From Acetobacter okinawensis JCM 25146 (GTDB taxonomy: Bacteria; Pseudomonadota; Alphaproteobacteria; Acetobacterales; Acetobacteraceae): DNA of 50,276 bases. Shown in pieces: positions 42,475 through 50,233 of this stretch. Made by a program: the position numbers and the translations under genes. Below the pieces are notes generated by a model. It was not told the DNA's origin and did no database searches. It was given only the letters and a program-made list of their open reading frames with translations. The stretch is taken from the NCBI RefSeq assembly GCF_000613865.1, contig NZ_BAJU01000018.1, positions 1 to 50,276 on the forward strand. The letters are read 5' to 3'. The first letter of the stretch is position 1. Each line of letters opens with the position of its first letter.

Positions 42475-42718
42475 GACGGGCCTCGGCTGGATGGGGATGG
42501 GCCGACGCCGTGTGGCTGCCCGTATCCTGCGCACGACACAGGACAAAGCCACAGCGTTCAAGATGGGCGACCAGTCGTTCAGCTACCAGCCGGGCCATCA
42601 GCTTGTCCGCATCATGCACCCGGCGGCGTCCGTCATGGCAAAGTGCGTGCATGAGGGCATCGGCGATGTCGTCTGTACGGGCCGGACGCAGGCCGGGAAG
42701 GTATGACGGGTGCTGCAT
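42467..42718 (-). CDS. Small protein between imuB and dnaE2, 83 aa
   Basis: 83 residues from an ATG overlapping the imuB stop (TGATG); its end overlaps the dnaE2 start by 8 bases. The protein is helical and His/Arg-rich ([38 protein letters not shown]) with no signal or membrane helix. Tight coupling on both sides suggests a real gene of the mutasome operon. It resembles small conserved proteins sometimes seen in imu cassettes, but no function is known to me. Confidence 0.55.
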   Translation of the reverse strand: MQHPSYLPGLRPARTDDIADALMHALCHDGRRRVHDADKLMARLVAERLVAHLERCGFVLCRAQDTGSHTASAHPHPAEARRE

Positions 42719-44238
42719 CAGAAAACCCCGTGCAGGAACCACACGGCCAGCCCTTTAGTCGGACCCGTGCCATCATGGGCGACGAACAACCAGAAGCGTT
42801 CGCCTTCTGCCGTCTCGGCCACCCAGTAATCGCGTGCGCAGGCTTCCTGAGGATCATGCCACCAGTCGCTCCAGACCCGTTCCGGCCCGATCAGCCCCCG
42901 AATGGTATGAGTGGCACGCCTCCAGATGAAGGCTTTGGGGGCACCGTCCGGCCAGAACGCCGTAACGGTAAGGGGAGCTGGGGCGGGGAGTAACCGGGCA
43001 GGCCGAGGCCCATGAGGGCCGACTGGGGAGTGTTCCGCCATACTCTGCACACGCTCACGCGCGGTATAAGCCTGCTCACGTTCGGGAAACTGGCTGGCTC
43101 CATCGTGCAGGCGCGAGAGGCTTTGAATCCCGACCCGTCCCCCAAGGCGATCAAGGAGGGCAGGCAGACCTGCGGGATCGGTGGTGAGCGTCAGCCAGTC
43201 CCGGTTGGCCGGGGCATCCAGTGGGGCCGTTTCTGTCGCACTGAGGGTAAAGGCTTCAATCCCGAAGCCTGGTTCGATGGTTTCGATCCGCTCCGCCAGA
43301 AGCCGGTTCAGGCGGACAGGATCGGCACTGGCGTTCGACAGTCCAATCTGAAGGTTCTGGAGTGTGCCATCGACCCGCATGCACTGCACCTGCAGCTGGC
43401 GTGCACCGTGCCCCCGCCGGTTCAGGGTGCCTGACAGTTCCGCCACGAGTTTTTCCAGAGCGCGGGCAATGGCCGGAGCCGTGCTGATTGGTTCAACCAG
43501 TGTGCCGGAAGCGCGAAAGGACTGTGGCGCCATCCTGAAAGAGAGGGGTTCAGGCAGCCGTCCCATCGCCTGATCAAGCCGGTCGGGCAGGGCCTGCCCG
43601 AAGCGGCGGGCCAGAGGAGCACGGGGCATATCTAGAAGCTGGCCGACACGCACAAGGCCCAGACGGCGCAGGGTTGCCAGTGTCTCAGGCTCAAGTCGCA
43701 GACTGGCCAGAGACAGTCCGCGCAGGACACTCTCCTGACCTCCCGGGGGAATGAGGGTGATGGACCGGTGGCTGCTGCGGGCGACAGCCGCCGCCATGGC
43801 TGCTGTATCTGCTATCGCGATCCGGGCAGAATAACCGGCCTTTGTAAGACGGGTAAGCAGGCGGTCAGCCATCTGGTCCTCGCCTCCAAAAAGATGATCA
43901 CAGCCAGTGGTCTCCACCCACACACCATCGGTGCCATCTGTGGCCGTGAGGGGCGACAGCCACTGGCACCATAGGGTGAGCGTCTCCAGTGCGGCCTGAT
44001 CGGTGGCAGGCTGGGCCTGTGCCACGTGCAGCTCCGGTTGCATGGCCCGGGCCTGTGCCAATGGCATCCCGCGGCAGATCCCCAGTCGCAGGGCTATGGG
44101 ATCTGCCGCTGTCACCAGAAGTCGGCCACGCTCAGGCGCGTAGAGCGCCAGTCCGGTGCGTGAATGGGATGGCTGCTGTTTCTGGTGTCGCTCGATCGGC
44201 CAGAGGGGCAGCCACAGGGAGAGAATACGTCGTGTCAT
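42718..44238 (-). CDS. imuB: ImuB, Y-family polymerase-like mutasome protein
   Basis: 506 residues from the ATG at 44238 (MTRRILSLWLPLWPIER). It has the Y-family fold (ILSLWLPLWPIER, RLGICRGMPLAQARAM, DHLFGGEDQMADRLLTRLTK, LVRVGQLLDMPRAPLARRFG) without the full catalytic acidic set, as expected for ImuB, which is catalytically inactive and links ImuA, DnaE2 and the beta clamp. The C-terminal region is of ImuB type (GLIGPERVWSDWW, DYWVAETAEGERFWLF). It overlaps the 3' end of imuA by about 107 bases, unusually much. Confidence 0.9.
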   Translation of the reverse strand: MTRRILSLWLPLWPIERHQKQQPSHSRTGLALYAPERGRLLVTAADPIALRLGICRGMPLAQARAMQPELHVAQAQPATDQAALETLTLWCQWLSPLTATDGTDGVWVETTGCDHLFGGEDQMADRLLTRLTKAGYSARIAIADTAAMAAAVARSSHRSITLIPPGGQESVLRGLSLASLRLEPETLATLRRLGLVRVGQLLDMPRAPLARRFGQALPDRLDQAMGRLPEPLSFRMAPQSFRASGTLVEPISTAPAIARALEKLVAELSGTLNRRGHGARQLQVQCMRVDGTLQNLQIGLSNASADPVRLNRLLAERIETIEPGFGIEAFTLSATETAPLDAPANRDWLTLTTDPAGLPALLDRLGGRVGIQSLSRLHDGASQFPEREQAYTARERVQSMAEHSPVGPHGPRPARLLPAPAPLTVTAFWPDGAPKAFIWRRATHTIRGLIGPERVWSDWWHDPQEACARDYWVAETAEGERFWLFVAHDGTGPTKGLAVWFLHGVF

Positions 44239-44920
44239 GGCGTGTCGGGGTAATGATCCAGGTGCCGCCCGGCCCACCGCGATGCCGCAGCAGTTCGACA
44301 GCCCAGCGCTCTGCGCCGGCAACCGGAGAAAAGGAGGGGAGGTCGGTGCGTAGCGTTGAGGGGCTGGCTCCGATCCGCCAGCGGGTCATGCTGGCGCTGG
44401 CTGGCGGATCATTCTGAGCCCCCGCCGTGCGACAGAGCAGGAAGCCACTGACATGACTTCGGCTGGCGGCCAGCACGAGGCGGCGGGACTGGGTGAGAGA
44501 GAGCGGGGTTCGAATATCCGCGACCAGAGCACAGACCCCGCGTTCGTTCAGCACGTCCTCGCAGAGGGCTTCCAGACCGCCCTTGCGGGTGGTGACGCAG
44601 AGCAGGCGACCGGGATTGAGACCGGACTGGCGGATGCCCGGGGCGGACAGGTCAGGGTAATCCTCGCTGGCCCAGATCACCGGCCCGGTGGTGCGGGCCA
44701 GCACATGAGCGACGAAGGCTGCTGAGCGGGAGGAGAAAACACTATCTCGTCCGGCGCTGAACACCTCATGCACGCAGCCTCGTGCAAGACCACCGTCCAG
44801 ATGCGTGTCGATGGCCGCAAACCCGGTTGGTAGCCGCTCGGCCGATGCGGGTTGGGGGGCTTCCATCCTGCGAATTTTCTCGCGCAGAAGATCCAGCGTA
44901 TCAGTCTTGTTCTGGTGCAT
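44132..44920 (-). CDS. imuA: ImuA, RecA-like mutasome protein
   Basis: 262 residues with the ImuA/SulA-like RecA-fold outline (RLPTGFAAIDTHLDGGLARG, HEVFSAG, FVAHVLARTTGPVIWASEDY, LAASRSHVSGFLLCRTAG). It starts the imuA-imuB-orf-dnaE2 operon, with a LexA box 34 bases upstream. The last 35 residues are read across the start of imuB and look atypical. A single-base indel near the 3' end, or a shorter natural end, may explain the 107-base overlap. Confidence 0.85.
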   Translation of the reverse strand: MHQNKTDTLDLLREKIRRMEAPQPASAERLPTGFAAIDTHLDGGLARGCVHEVFSAGRDSVFSSRSAAFVAHVLARTTGPVIWASEDYPDLSAPGIRQSGLNPGRLLCVTTRKGGLEALCEDVLNERGVCALVADIRTPLSLTQSRRLVLAASRSHVSGFLLCRTAGAQNDPPASASMTRWRIGASPSTLRTDLPSFSPVAGAERWAVELLRHRGGPGGTWIITPTRHDTTYSLPVAAPLADRATPETAAIPFTHRTGALRA

Positions 44921-44953
44921 GGGGTCGCTCCTTTACCCCTCATGGCTACACCG

Positions 44954-44968
44954 GAACAAAAAGGGAAC
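44954..44968. promoter_or_regulatory. LexA (SOS) box upstream of imuA
   Basis: GAACAAAAAGGGAAC, matching GAAC-N7-GAAC, lies 34 bases before the imuA ATG. This is the expected control of imuAB-dnaE2 in alphaproteobacteria. The same 15 bases recur at 35081-35095. Confidence 0.8.
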
Positions 44969-45153
44969 GCAAGCCTTTTTGACGCACGCATAAGCCCGGC
45001 GTCGCTATCCGTCTGATCTGGCAAAGAAAACTGAAATGCCAGTTTTTTGTGACTCGGTTTTTATGGTTTTGGAGCCCGCACAGACAGCAATATCGGTGAC
45101 AAAGTAAGGCTTTTATGGTAAAATCCCATTTGTAATCAGGGGAACTCTCGATC

Positions 45154-45369
45154 ATGACAATCTCTCATGAAAGCCTCATTCGTCGGCAACAGGCTGTTCA
45201 GGATGCCTTGGCCAGTGCCGCACGAGAAGGACAACCTGTTCCGCCAGAGGCAGCCGCAGATCTGGAAGCGTGTGCCCGAGGTGAAATTACCACTGACGAA
45301 GCGCGTCGGCGCCTCATGACACGCCTGCAGGCTGATCCCCGTTATAAGAAAACCACCAGAGCAGCCTAA
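45154..45369 (+). CDS. VbhA-like antitoxin of a Fic (AMP-transferase) toxin
   Basis: 71 residues from an ATG with GGGGA upstream. The helix RRQQAVQDALASAAREGQPV carries the inhibitory S-x-x-x-E-G motif (Ser 21, Glu 25, Gly 26) by which class I Fic antitoxins block the ATP site. The continuation PPEAAADLEACARGEITTDEARRRL matches the VbhA/antitoxin family. The partner toxin gene follows but is truncated. Confidence 0.72.
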   Translation: MTISHESLIRRQQAVQDALASAAREGQPVPPEAAADLEACARGEITTDEARRRLMTRLQADPRYKKTTRAA

Positions 45370-45374
45370 TTCAG

Positions 45375-45656
45375 GTGGCTGATCTTTATCTTCAGTCCGA
45401 TGGGAATACCTTAGCCAACAAAGTCGGGATAACCGATAACCCGCAGCTTCTTGCGGAAATCGAAGCCAGTCATGCGACTTTCCGAGAATGGGAAATTCGT
45501 GAAACTGGTTATCCCGACAGGCAGGGCGTTGATTTCCTCAAAGCCATTCATCGGCAGCCGCATGAGCAAACTCTGTCGCCTGCAACGAATGTACACTGCA
45601 ATCGCCAGTCACTGCCGACACGGCACCCGACCCGCGACTGGCCAGAGCCAGACTGA
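45375..45656 (+). pseudogene. Fic-family toxin remnant
   Basis: GTG start 5 bases after the antitoxin stop. The first 60 residues match the start of a Fic toxin (GNTLANKVGITDNPQLLAEIEAS ... DFLKAIHRQ, split at the variable middle), where the IH-R segment normally leads into the Fic core. After IHRQ the sequence is unrelated low-quality coding, and no HxFxxGNGR motif occurs in any frame. So it is a truncated, inactive toxin left beside an intact antitoxin. Confidence 0.6.
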
Positions 45657-45681
45657 TCATCACCGAGCCGCGTGCTGCCCA

Positions 45682-46317
45682 TTACGCTGACTGGTCAGCG
45701 GCTTTCCAGGCATCGAGAGAGACGACCTGGCGCGTGACCAGATCCTGACGGGCAGGCCTTGTGTCGTTGCTGGCAAGAGCGGCCGGCGGGAGAGGGTTTG
45801 CTTTACGGTAGGCATCGAACACTTTGCTAAAGGCTTCCCATGCACCTGCAATCCAGTGTCCGCTCTCCCAGACCTGCTGCAGAGCCACGGCTGCGGCTTC
45901 CCGTCTGGCACGGAAAGCAGGATCGGACAGCCTCTGCTCGACAGTCGTGCTCTGTGTAATCTGTTCGATCTGAAAGCGCTCATCTTCTGCCTGCGCCACC
46001 ATACCAAGAAAGGCGTCGACCGTTTCCTGCAAGCAGAGGCGCGCATGCTCCTGCAACGCCTCGAAATCAGCGAACATCGAAAAATCGGTGCCTTTGACTT
46101 CGGCCCGGACAGCACGGCCTCCCTCGCGTCTGATTGCCTCGGCCTTGCGGGATAAGCGCAGGCCAGCAGCACGGAATGTCACCGCGACCGTTTCGGTATC
46201 CGGCGTGAGCTGAAGGACCGTTTCAATCGTCCGCTCCGCCAGCTTTTCGCGGCCAAGGCGGCGGACTGACGTGCGTAGACCAGCGGTGTCGGACTGGATA
46301 GGCTCATCCTCGCTCAT
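45682..46317 (-). CDS. Unknown protein, 211 aa
   Basis: A soluble, mainly helical protein (LGREKLAERTIETVLQLTPD, FEALQEHARLCLQETVDAFL, ALQQVWESGHWIAGAWEAFS) with no recognised domain. It is convergent with the Fic remnant and starts downstream of a separate two-gene unit with 25 bases between. Possibly an accessory cargo gene. Confidence 0.5.
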   Translation of the reverse strand: MSEDEPIQSDTAGLRTSVRRLGREKLAERTIETVLQLTPDTETVAVTFRAAGLRLSRKAEAIRREGGRAVRAEVKGTDFSMFADFEALQEHARLCLQETVDAFLGMVAQAEDERFQIEQITQSTTVEQRLSDPAFRARREAAAVALQQVWESGHWIAGAWEAFSKVFDAYRKANPLPPAALASNDTRPARQDLVTRQVVSLDAWKAADQSA

Positions 46318-46342
46318 CGAGTAGACCTGACAGTGAGTGACA

Positions 46343-46588
46343 CTAACGCCTCTTTCTCAAAGAAGTCTGTTCCGGCAAACCGATCACATCAAAAATAGTC
46401 TGATTAGGCACTCTTGCGATAGCAAACTCACCTCCTGCATCTTTTGCAGCGATAGCGAGGACGGCACTCCACGCTTCTGCAGACAGCTTGATCACTACTG
46501 CTTCTCCGTCAAGTTCCAGCAACGCGGCGGCACGGGAAATCTTGTGTGGGGCTTCCTGCTTCCAACTGGTTGGATTCCTACGGTTCAT
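46343..46588 (-). CDS. Unknown protein, 81 aa
   Basis: 81 residues, start overlapping the stop of the 278-aa gene (ATGA). It contains ISRAAALLELDGEAVVIKLS and a short C-terminal basic tail, without a signal or membrane helix. No family is recognised. Coupling to the upstream gene suggests the two products act together. Confidence 0.5.
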   Translation of the reverse strand: MNRRNPTSWKQEAPHKISRAAALLELDGEAVVIKLSAEAWSAVLAIAAKDAGGEFAIARVPNQTIFDVIGLPEQTSLRKRR

Positions 46589-47421
46589 GCACCGTTTCCT
46601 TCGCCTGCAGCTGGACTATTTGCTGTCTGTTCCTGCTTACTCATAAGCATCCAGATGTCTTCAATTGACCGGATAAATATGGTGACACCATTTAGGCACA
46701 GTCGTGGGTCGTGACCCCGCCTTACTGTCTTCCTCTCTCTGATCTGGGCGCTGGGAAGGCCAGTTTTTATGATCTTTTCCACGGCTGCACTGCTTGCATC
46801 ACAGTCAACAACGTAGCGGTCACGCCCGTGATCTTCCGACATAAGGACAAACCCATGCTGCTGCACGCTTTGTGCCCACAAAATCATAGCTTGTCCGGGT
46901 GCTATCTGCCCACGATCCTCTGCGTCTTCCCACGGAGAAAACTCTGGTATGCTCAAAGACAACTCAACAGTGCAGGCATACTCTCCAAACGTGATTGATG
47001 AAATGTGGGCAAAACCATTTTCCTTCCACCAGCGCTGTAAAGCATTACTGGCATTGTAGAGTGCGCATTGCACCTGTTCCCCTGTTATTTCGCCGCCAAG
47101 CTTCTCTTCAAGTAACCGGATTTTCATATTTGCTTCGCGCAACGCGGCACTTCGCTCCGCCACGTTGCGTGCTATTGCCGATGGCACACTCAGCAACTCT
47201 ACAAGTGCCGTCCACTTGTGCTCCATGACTCCCAAAGCAGGTGAAATGTCATCCAGAAGGACATCAACACCACCATTCGTTTGGCACGCTTCGAGTTTAC
47301 CTTGCAGGAAACTGAGCGCCAGAAGGCATTCTTTTACATGACTTATAGAGGCCTTCGTGGCTGCTTGGTCCAGAACAACTCGCTCATTTCCGGGAGTACG
47401 AAATCGTAGTGTCGGTGGCAT
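46585..47421 (-). CDS. Unknown protein, 278 aa
   Basis: A soluble protein: N-terminal strands (MPPTLRFRTPGNERVVLDQA), a helical middle including a short coiled coil (AALREANMKIRLLEEKLGGE), and a mixed C-terminal part (FAHISSITFGEYACTVELSL, GFVLMSEDHGRDRYVVDCD). No catalytic motif is recognised. With the 81-aa gene it forms a two-gene unit that is AT-richer than the mutasome cassette, suggesting separate acquisition. Confidence 0.5.
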   Translation of the reverse strand: MPPTLRFRTPGNERVVLDQAATKASISHVKECLLALSFLQGKLEACQTNGGVDVLLDDISPALGVMEHKWTALVELLSVPSAIARNVAERSAALREANMKIRLLEEKLGGEITGEQVQCALYNASNALQRWWKENGFAHISSITFGEYACTVELSLSIPEFSPWEDAEDRGQIAPGQAMILWAQSVQQHGFVLMSEDHGRDRYVVDCDASSAAVEKIIKTGLPSAQIRERKTVRRGHDPRLCLNGVTIFIRSIEDIWMLMSKQEQTANSPAAGEGNGA

Positions 47422-47588
47422 TGGTTATCCTTCTAAGGTGAGCGGGAAGTTTTAGATTTTTATAGACGAGTAACAAAGCCAACCTTCGATATCGCACGGC
47501 CTACAATGAGGCCAACCATTGCTTGCAGGCATCTAGGCTACAATTGTCCACGTTTCATGATGGCATGGAGCGGTTAAAGGAGGACAGA

Positions 47589-47705
47589 ATGATAATATAT
47601 TGGTTGTATATAACCGCTGGCAGTGTAGCTACGGTTGTAATGTTCCTCGCCGTGCGGGCTTGTGATCTGCATTTGGCGCACTTCGCCATGAGCTTCGCCC
47701 CGTGA
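47589..47705 (+). CDS. Tiny membrane protein, 38 aa
   Basis: 38 codons with a strong ribosome site (AAAGGAGG, 6 bases before the ATG). The product is a single hydrophobic helix (YWLYITAGSVATVVMFLAV) with a short tail. The strong ribosome site is the main support. No homologue is recognised; small membrane peptides of this kind include type I toxins, but there is no other evidence for that. Confidence 0.4.
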   Translation: MIIYWLYITAGSVATVVMFLAVRACDLHLAHFAMSFAP

Positions 47706-47854
47706 ATGGTGTCGCGTGAGACTGGCGCACAGTCGCGCGTGTCATCTCTCTAATCTCAGGCGGGCGGCTCTCTGCACATCGGATCCGCTCGCCTGCCCCT
47801 ATCGTCAAGATCATAACATTTCCTCGGGGGGAGGGGGCGTCAGGCTGATATGCC

Positions 47855-48031
47855 TTATTTCATGACGCCCAGATGATACGCTCCCGCTTGAGCCATGCCA
47901 ATGATGGCCGCCCCGGCAATGGCAAGCCCTATCGCTCGGACACGCCGCTCTTTCACGGGCGCAGTTTCGTATCTTCGGCCAGAGACGAACATCGCCGTCG
48001 TTCCAATGAGTGATAGAATGATGGGGGTCAT
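47855..48031 (-). CDS. Tiny membrane protein, 58 aa
   Basis: 58 codons: an N-terminal helix (MTPIILSLIGTTAMFVSG), a basic stretch (KERRVR) and a second helix (AIGLAIAGAAIIGMAQAGAY). Two hydrophobic segments around a basic loop suggest a hairpin in the inner membrane. No clear ribosome site; support is the clean two-helix pattern. Confidence 0.4.
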   Translation of the reverse strand: MTPIILSLIGTTAMFVSGRRYETAPVKERRVRAIGLAIAGAAIIGMAQAGAYHLGVMK

Positions 48032-48143
48032 GGCCTTGGACTCCGACGTCTAGTTATGACAGGTGACAATCAGACGACCGGATACTGATGTCCTATTATA
48101 ACCCATCAATACGAGCACCTGTGTAAGCTATTAATTGACGAAA

Positions 48144-48160
48144 GTAAGCTGATAGCTTAC
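48144..48160. promoter_or_regulatory. Palindrome upstream of the second higBA module
   Basis: GTAAGCT-GAT-AGCTTAC, perfect 7-bp arms, 11 bases before the toxin ATG; a further half-site GTAAGCT lies at 48123-48129. Likely antitoxin operator. Confidence 0.55.
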
Positions 48161-48171
48161 GTTGTGTGAAG

Positions 48172-48447
48172 ATGATCAAGACCTTCACAAACAAGCATCT
48201 CAAGGCTCTATGGGAGACAGGGAAGTCGAAGATCGACGTCAGGTTTCATAGCCGGATCCTGCGTCGATTGGATGCTCTTGATGCGTCAACAAGCGCGGAT
48301 GACATGAACATTCCTGGTTTCAATTTTCATGCCCTGAGGGGATATACACCAACTCGTTATACAGTTCATGTGAACGGCCCATGGTGCATTACCTTCGAAT
48401 TCAGAGATGGCGATGCATACGTTCTTGATTTTGAACAATACCACTAG
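48172..48447 (+). CDS. higB: HigB/RelE-family toxin
   Basis: 91 residues starting MIKTFTNKHLKALWETGKSK, the common HigB/GraT beginning, with the core RFHSRILRRLDALDAS and the end YTVHVNGPWCITFEFRDGDA-YVLDFEQYH that carries the ribonuclease-type residues. A GTG two codons upstream (48166) is an alternative start. It is followed 9 bases later by its antitoxin; the ribosome site of the antitoxin (AGGAGG) overlaps the toxin end. Confidence 0.85.
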   Translation: MIKTFTNKHLKALWETGKSKIDVRFHSRILRRLDALDASTSADDMNIPGFNFHALRGYTPTRYTVHVNGPWCITFEFRDGDAYVLDFEQYH

Positions 48448-48456
48448 GAGGTAGCT

Positions 48457-48780
48457 ATGGCTCGTAATGTTAGTCGTTGCCCGACTCATCCAGGCGAATT
48501 GCTGCGCGAGGACGTAATTCCTGCGACGGAACGGAGCAAGTCCGAAATTGCACGCCTGCTTGGGATTTCCCGGCAGCATCTTTATGACATTCTAGCAGAG
48601 CGTAAGCCGGTGAGCCCTGAAGTCGGTGTACGTTTAGGCAAGCTCTTCGGGAATGGTTCTAGTCTTTGGATAAGGATGCAGGCGGCATATGACGAATGGC
48701 AGGCGGAGCGTGCTGTGGATGTTTCAAATATCCCTACCCTGCACGCTGTAACGTCATCACATCAGAACGCGAGACAGTAG
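48457..48780 (+). CDS. higA: HigA/VapI-type XRE antitoxin
   Basis: 107 residues of the HigA type: HPGELLREDVIPATERSKSE, helix-turn-helix (IARLLGISRQHLYDILAERK) and the family block VGVRLGKLFGNGSSLWIRMQ. An AGGAGG ribosome site precedes it. It represses the pair through the palindrome at 48144-48160 and neutralises the toxin. The IS element is inserted 35 bases after its stop. Confidence 0.88.
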   Translation: MARNVSRCPTHPGELLREDVIPATERSKSEIARLLGISRQHLYDILAERKPVSPEVGVRLGKLFGNGSSLWIRMQAAYDEWQAERAVDVSNIPTLHAVTSSHQNARQ

Positions 48781-48815
48781 GGAGCGGCTAACGCCAGACA
48801 ACGAAACGACCGAGG

Positions 48816-48842
48816 CTAGCACTACAGTTGCATTTTGTATTG
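48816..48842. repeat. Left end of the IS: CTAG target copy plus inverted repeat
   Basis: CTAG followed by 23 bases that are exactly complementary to the right end at 50207-50229. Because CTAG is its own complement, the target duplication extends the apparent repeat to 27 bases. Confidence 0.8.
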
Positions 48843-50229
48843 AGTGCTGAATCTATAGGCAACCATGATTCAGGATATGATGAGTGGCGGTGCGTCTGTT
48901 GAAGAGACGCTGGAATTATGGGCGTCCGGGCTTAGGGCAGTCAAGGAGCGGATCGTGCCGCTGTTTACGCAGAAGCGAGTTGCGGCTTCTGCGTGTGTCT
49001 TCCTTGACGTTCTGATTGGTAATGAACCACGCAGGACGGGATGGATGCGAGCGGAAGCCGCAGGAGATCCTGGTCCATGGCGGCAGCAGGCGCTTCTGGG
49101 GCGCGGGCATTGGGATGCCGATGCCCTTCGTGATGTCGTCAGGGATTATGTGATCGAGCATCTGGGCACTGAAGATGGCGTGCTGGTCATCGATGAGACC
49201 GGTTTTCTGAAGAAAGGTCAGGCGTCCTGCGGTGTGGGGCGTCAGTATAGGGGCTCTGCCGGCAAGATCACGAACTGCCAGATTGGTGTATTTGCCACCT
49301 ATGTATCGGCGCGGGGCCACGCCTTTGTTGACCGCGCCCTGTACTTCCAAAAGACTGGTCAGCGAGCCGTGAGCGCCTGAAGCAGGCCCACGTTCCTGAT
49401 AACGTGGCGTTTGCAACCAAACCGGCGTTAGCCTCGATGATGATTGAGCGGAGTATTGAGGCCGGTGTGCCCTTCCGCTGGGTTGCAGCAGACAGCCGTG
49501 TATGGCGTCGGCGATGTGGAACGCACGCTTCGCCGGACAGGAATTGGATATGTCCTTGGGGCCAGAGGCAATCACTGGTTCGGGTCATGGGCGACATGCC
49601 CACTGATTGCAGGAGAAGCCAAAGATATTGCCGCAAATCTTCCAGAGCAGGACTGGCACCGTCTGTCCGCGGGACACGGCACAAAAGGTGAGAGGCTGTA
49701 TGACTGGGCGTATCTTCCGCTTGCCGATCTGGATGCTGAAAAATTTGACTGTCCTATAGCCGGACCATGGACACGTGGCCTGTTGATCCGCCGGAACATC
49801 GCCGATGGAGACCTTGCCTGTTTTACGACATGGTGTCCAAAAGGAACAACCATGCAGGAACTCGTGAACGTCGATGGAACGCGCTAGAGGATCGAAGAAT
49901 GTTTCGAGACGGCCAAAAACGAATTTGGTCTTGATCATAACGAAACCCGTTCCTGGCATGGTTGGCATCGGCATGTCTCTCTGGTCATGCTCGCCTATGC
50001 CGTCATGGCAAGTGTCCGGTATCAGGCAAACTTGATGAAACTGAAAAAACACTGCACCGGACACGACAGTCCTTGTCTGCTGGTCCATACAGGAAATCAG
50101 GCGTCTCGTCGTAAAACTCTCACAACGCAGACTGCCCGTAGCCCACATCCTCAGATGGTCTGTCTTTCGACGAAGACATCAGGCCAACGCCATCCGCGCT
50201 CACTCACAATACAAAATGCAACTGTAGTG
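48820..50229 (+). mobile_element. IS701-family insertion sequence, 1,410 bp, inactive copy
   Basis: Terminal inverted repeats start CACTACAGTTGCATTTTG at both ends (48820 onward; complement ending at 50229) and are flanked on both sides by CTAG (48816-48819, 50230-50233), the target duplicated by IS701-family elements. Size and target resemble IS1452 described from Acetobacter (from memory). Perfect repeats and target duplications show insertion without later rearrangement, yet the transposase is broken. Confidence 0.8.
48865..50229 (+). pseudogene. IS701-family transposase, two frame breaks and one nonsense codon
   Basis: The N-terminal part contains the first catalytic region (VLVIDETGFLKKGQ) and the family block GVGRQYRGSAGKITNCQIGV. 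Near 49355 one missing base shifts LYLPKDWS out of frame. Near 49497 one extra C shifts back (ADS-VYGVGDVERTLR). Then FGSWATCPLIAGEA continues to a TAG at 49885-49887 where Trp is expected (GTR-stop-RIEECFETAKNEFG). The stop falls just before the last catalytic Glu (RIEE). The remaining frame reads to the right end. A copy with a nonsense mutation at this point cannot transpose by itself. Confidence 0.78.
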
Positions 50230-50233
50230 CTAG
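50207..50233. repeat. Right end of the IS: inverted repeat plus CTAG target copy
   Basis: Exact complement of 48816-48842. The 43 bases to the right (50234-50276) are too short to assign. Confidence 0.8.

Noticed and set aside
45047..45053. Further GTCACAA (minus) upstream of imuA
   Set aside because: The hexamer at the right spacing is TTCAGT, and imuA already has a LexA-type promoter region; not counted as a motif copy.
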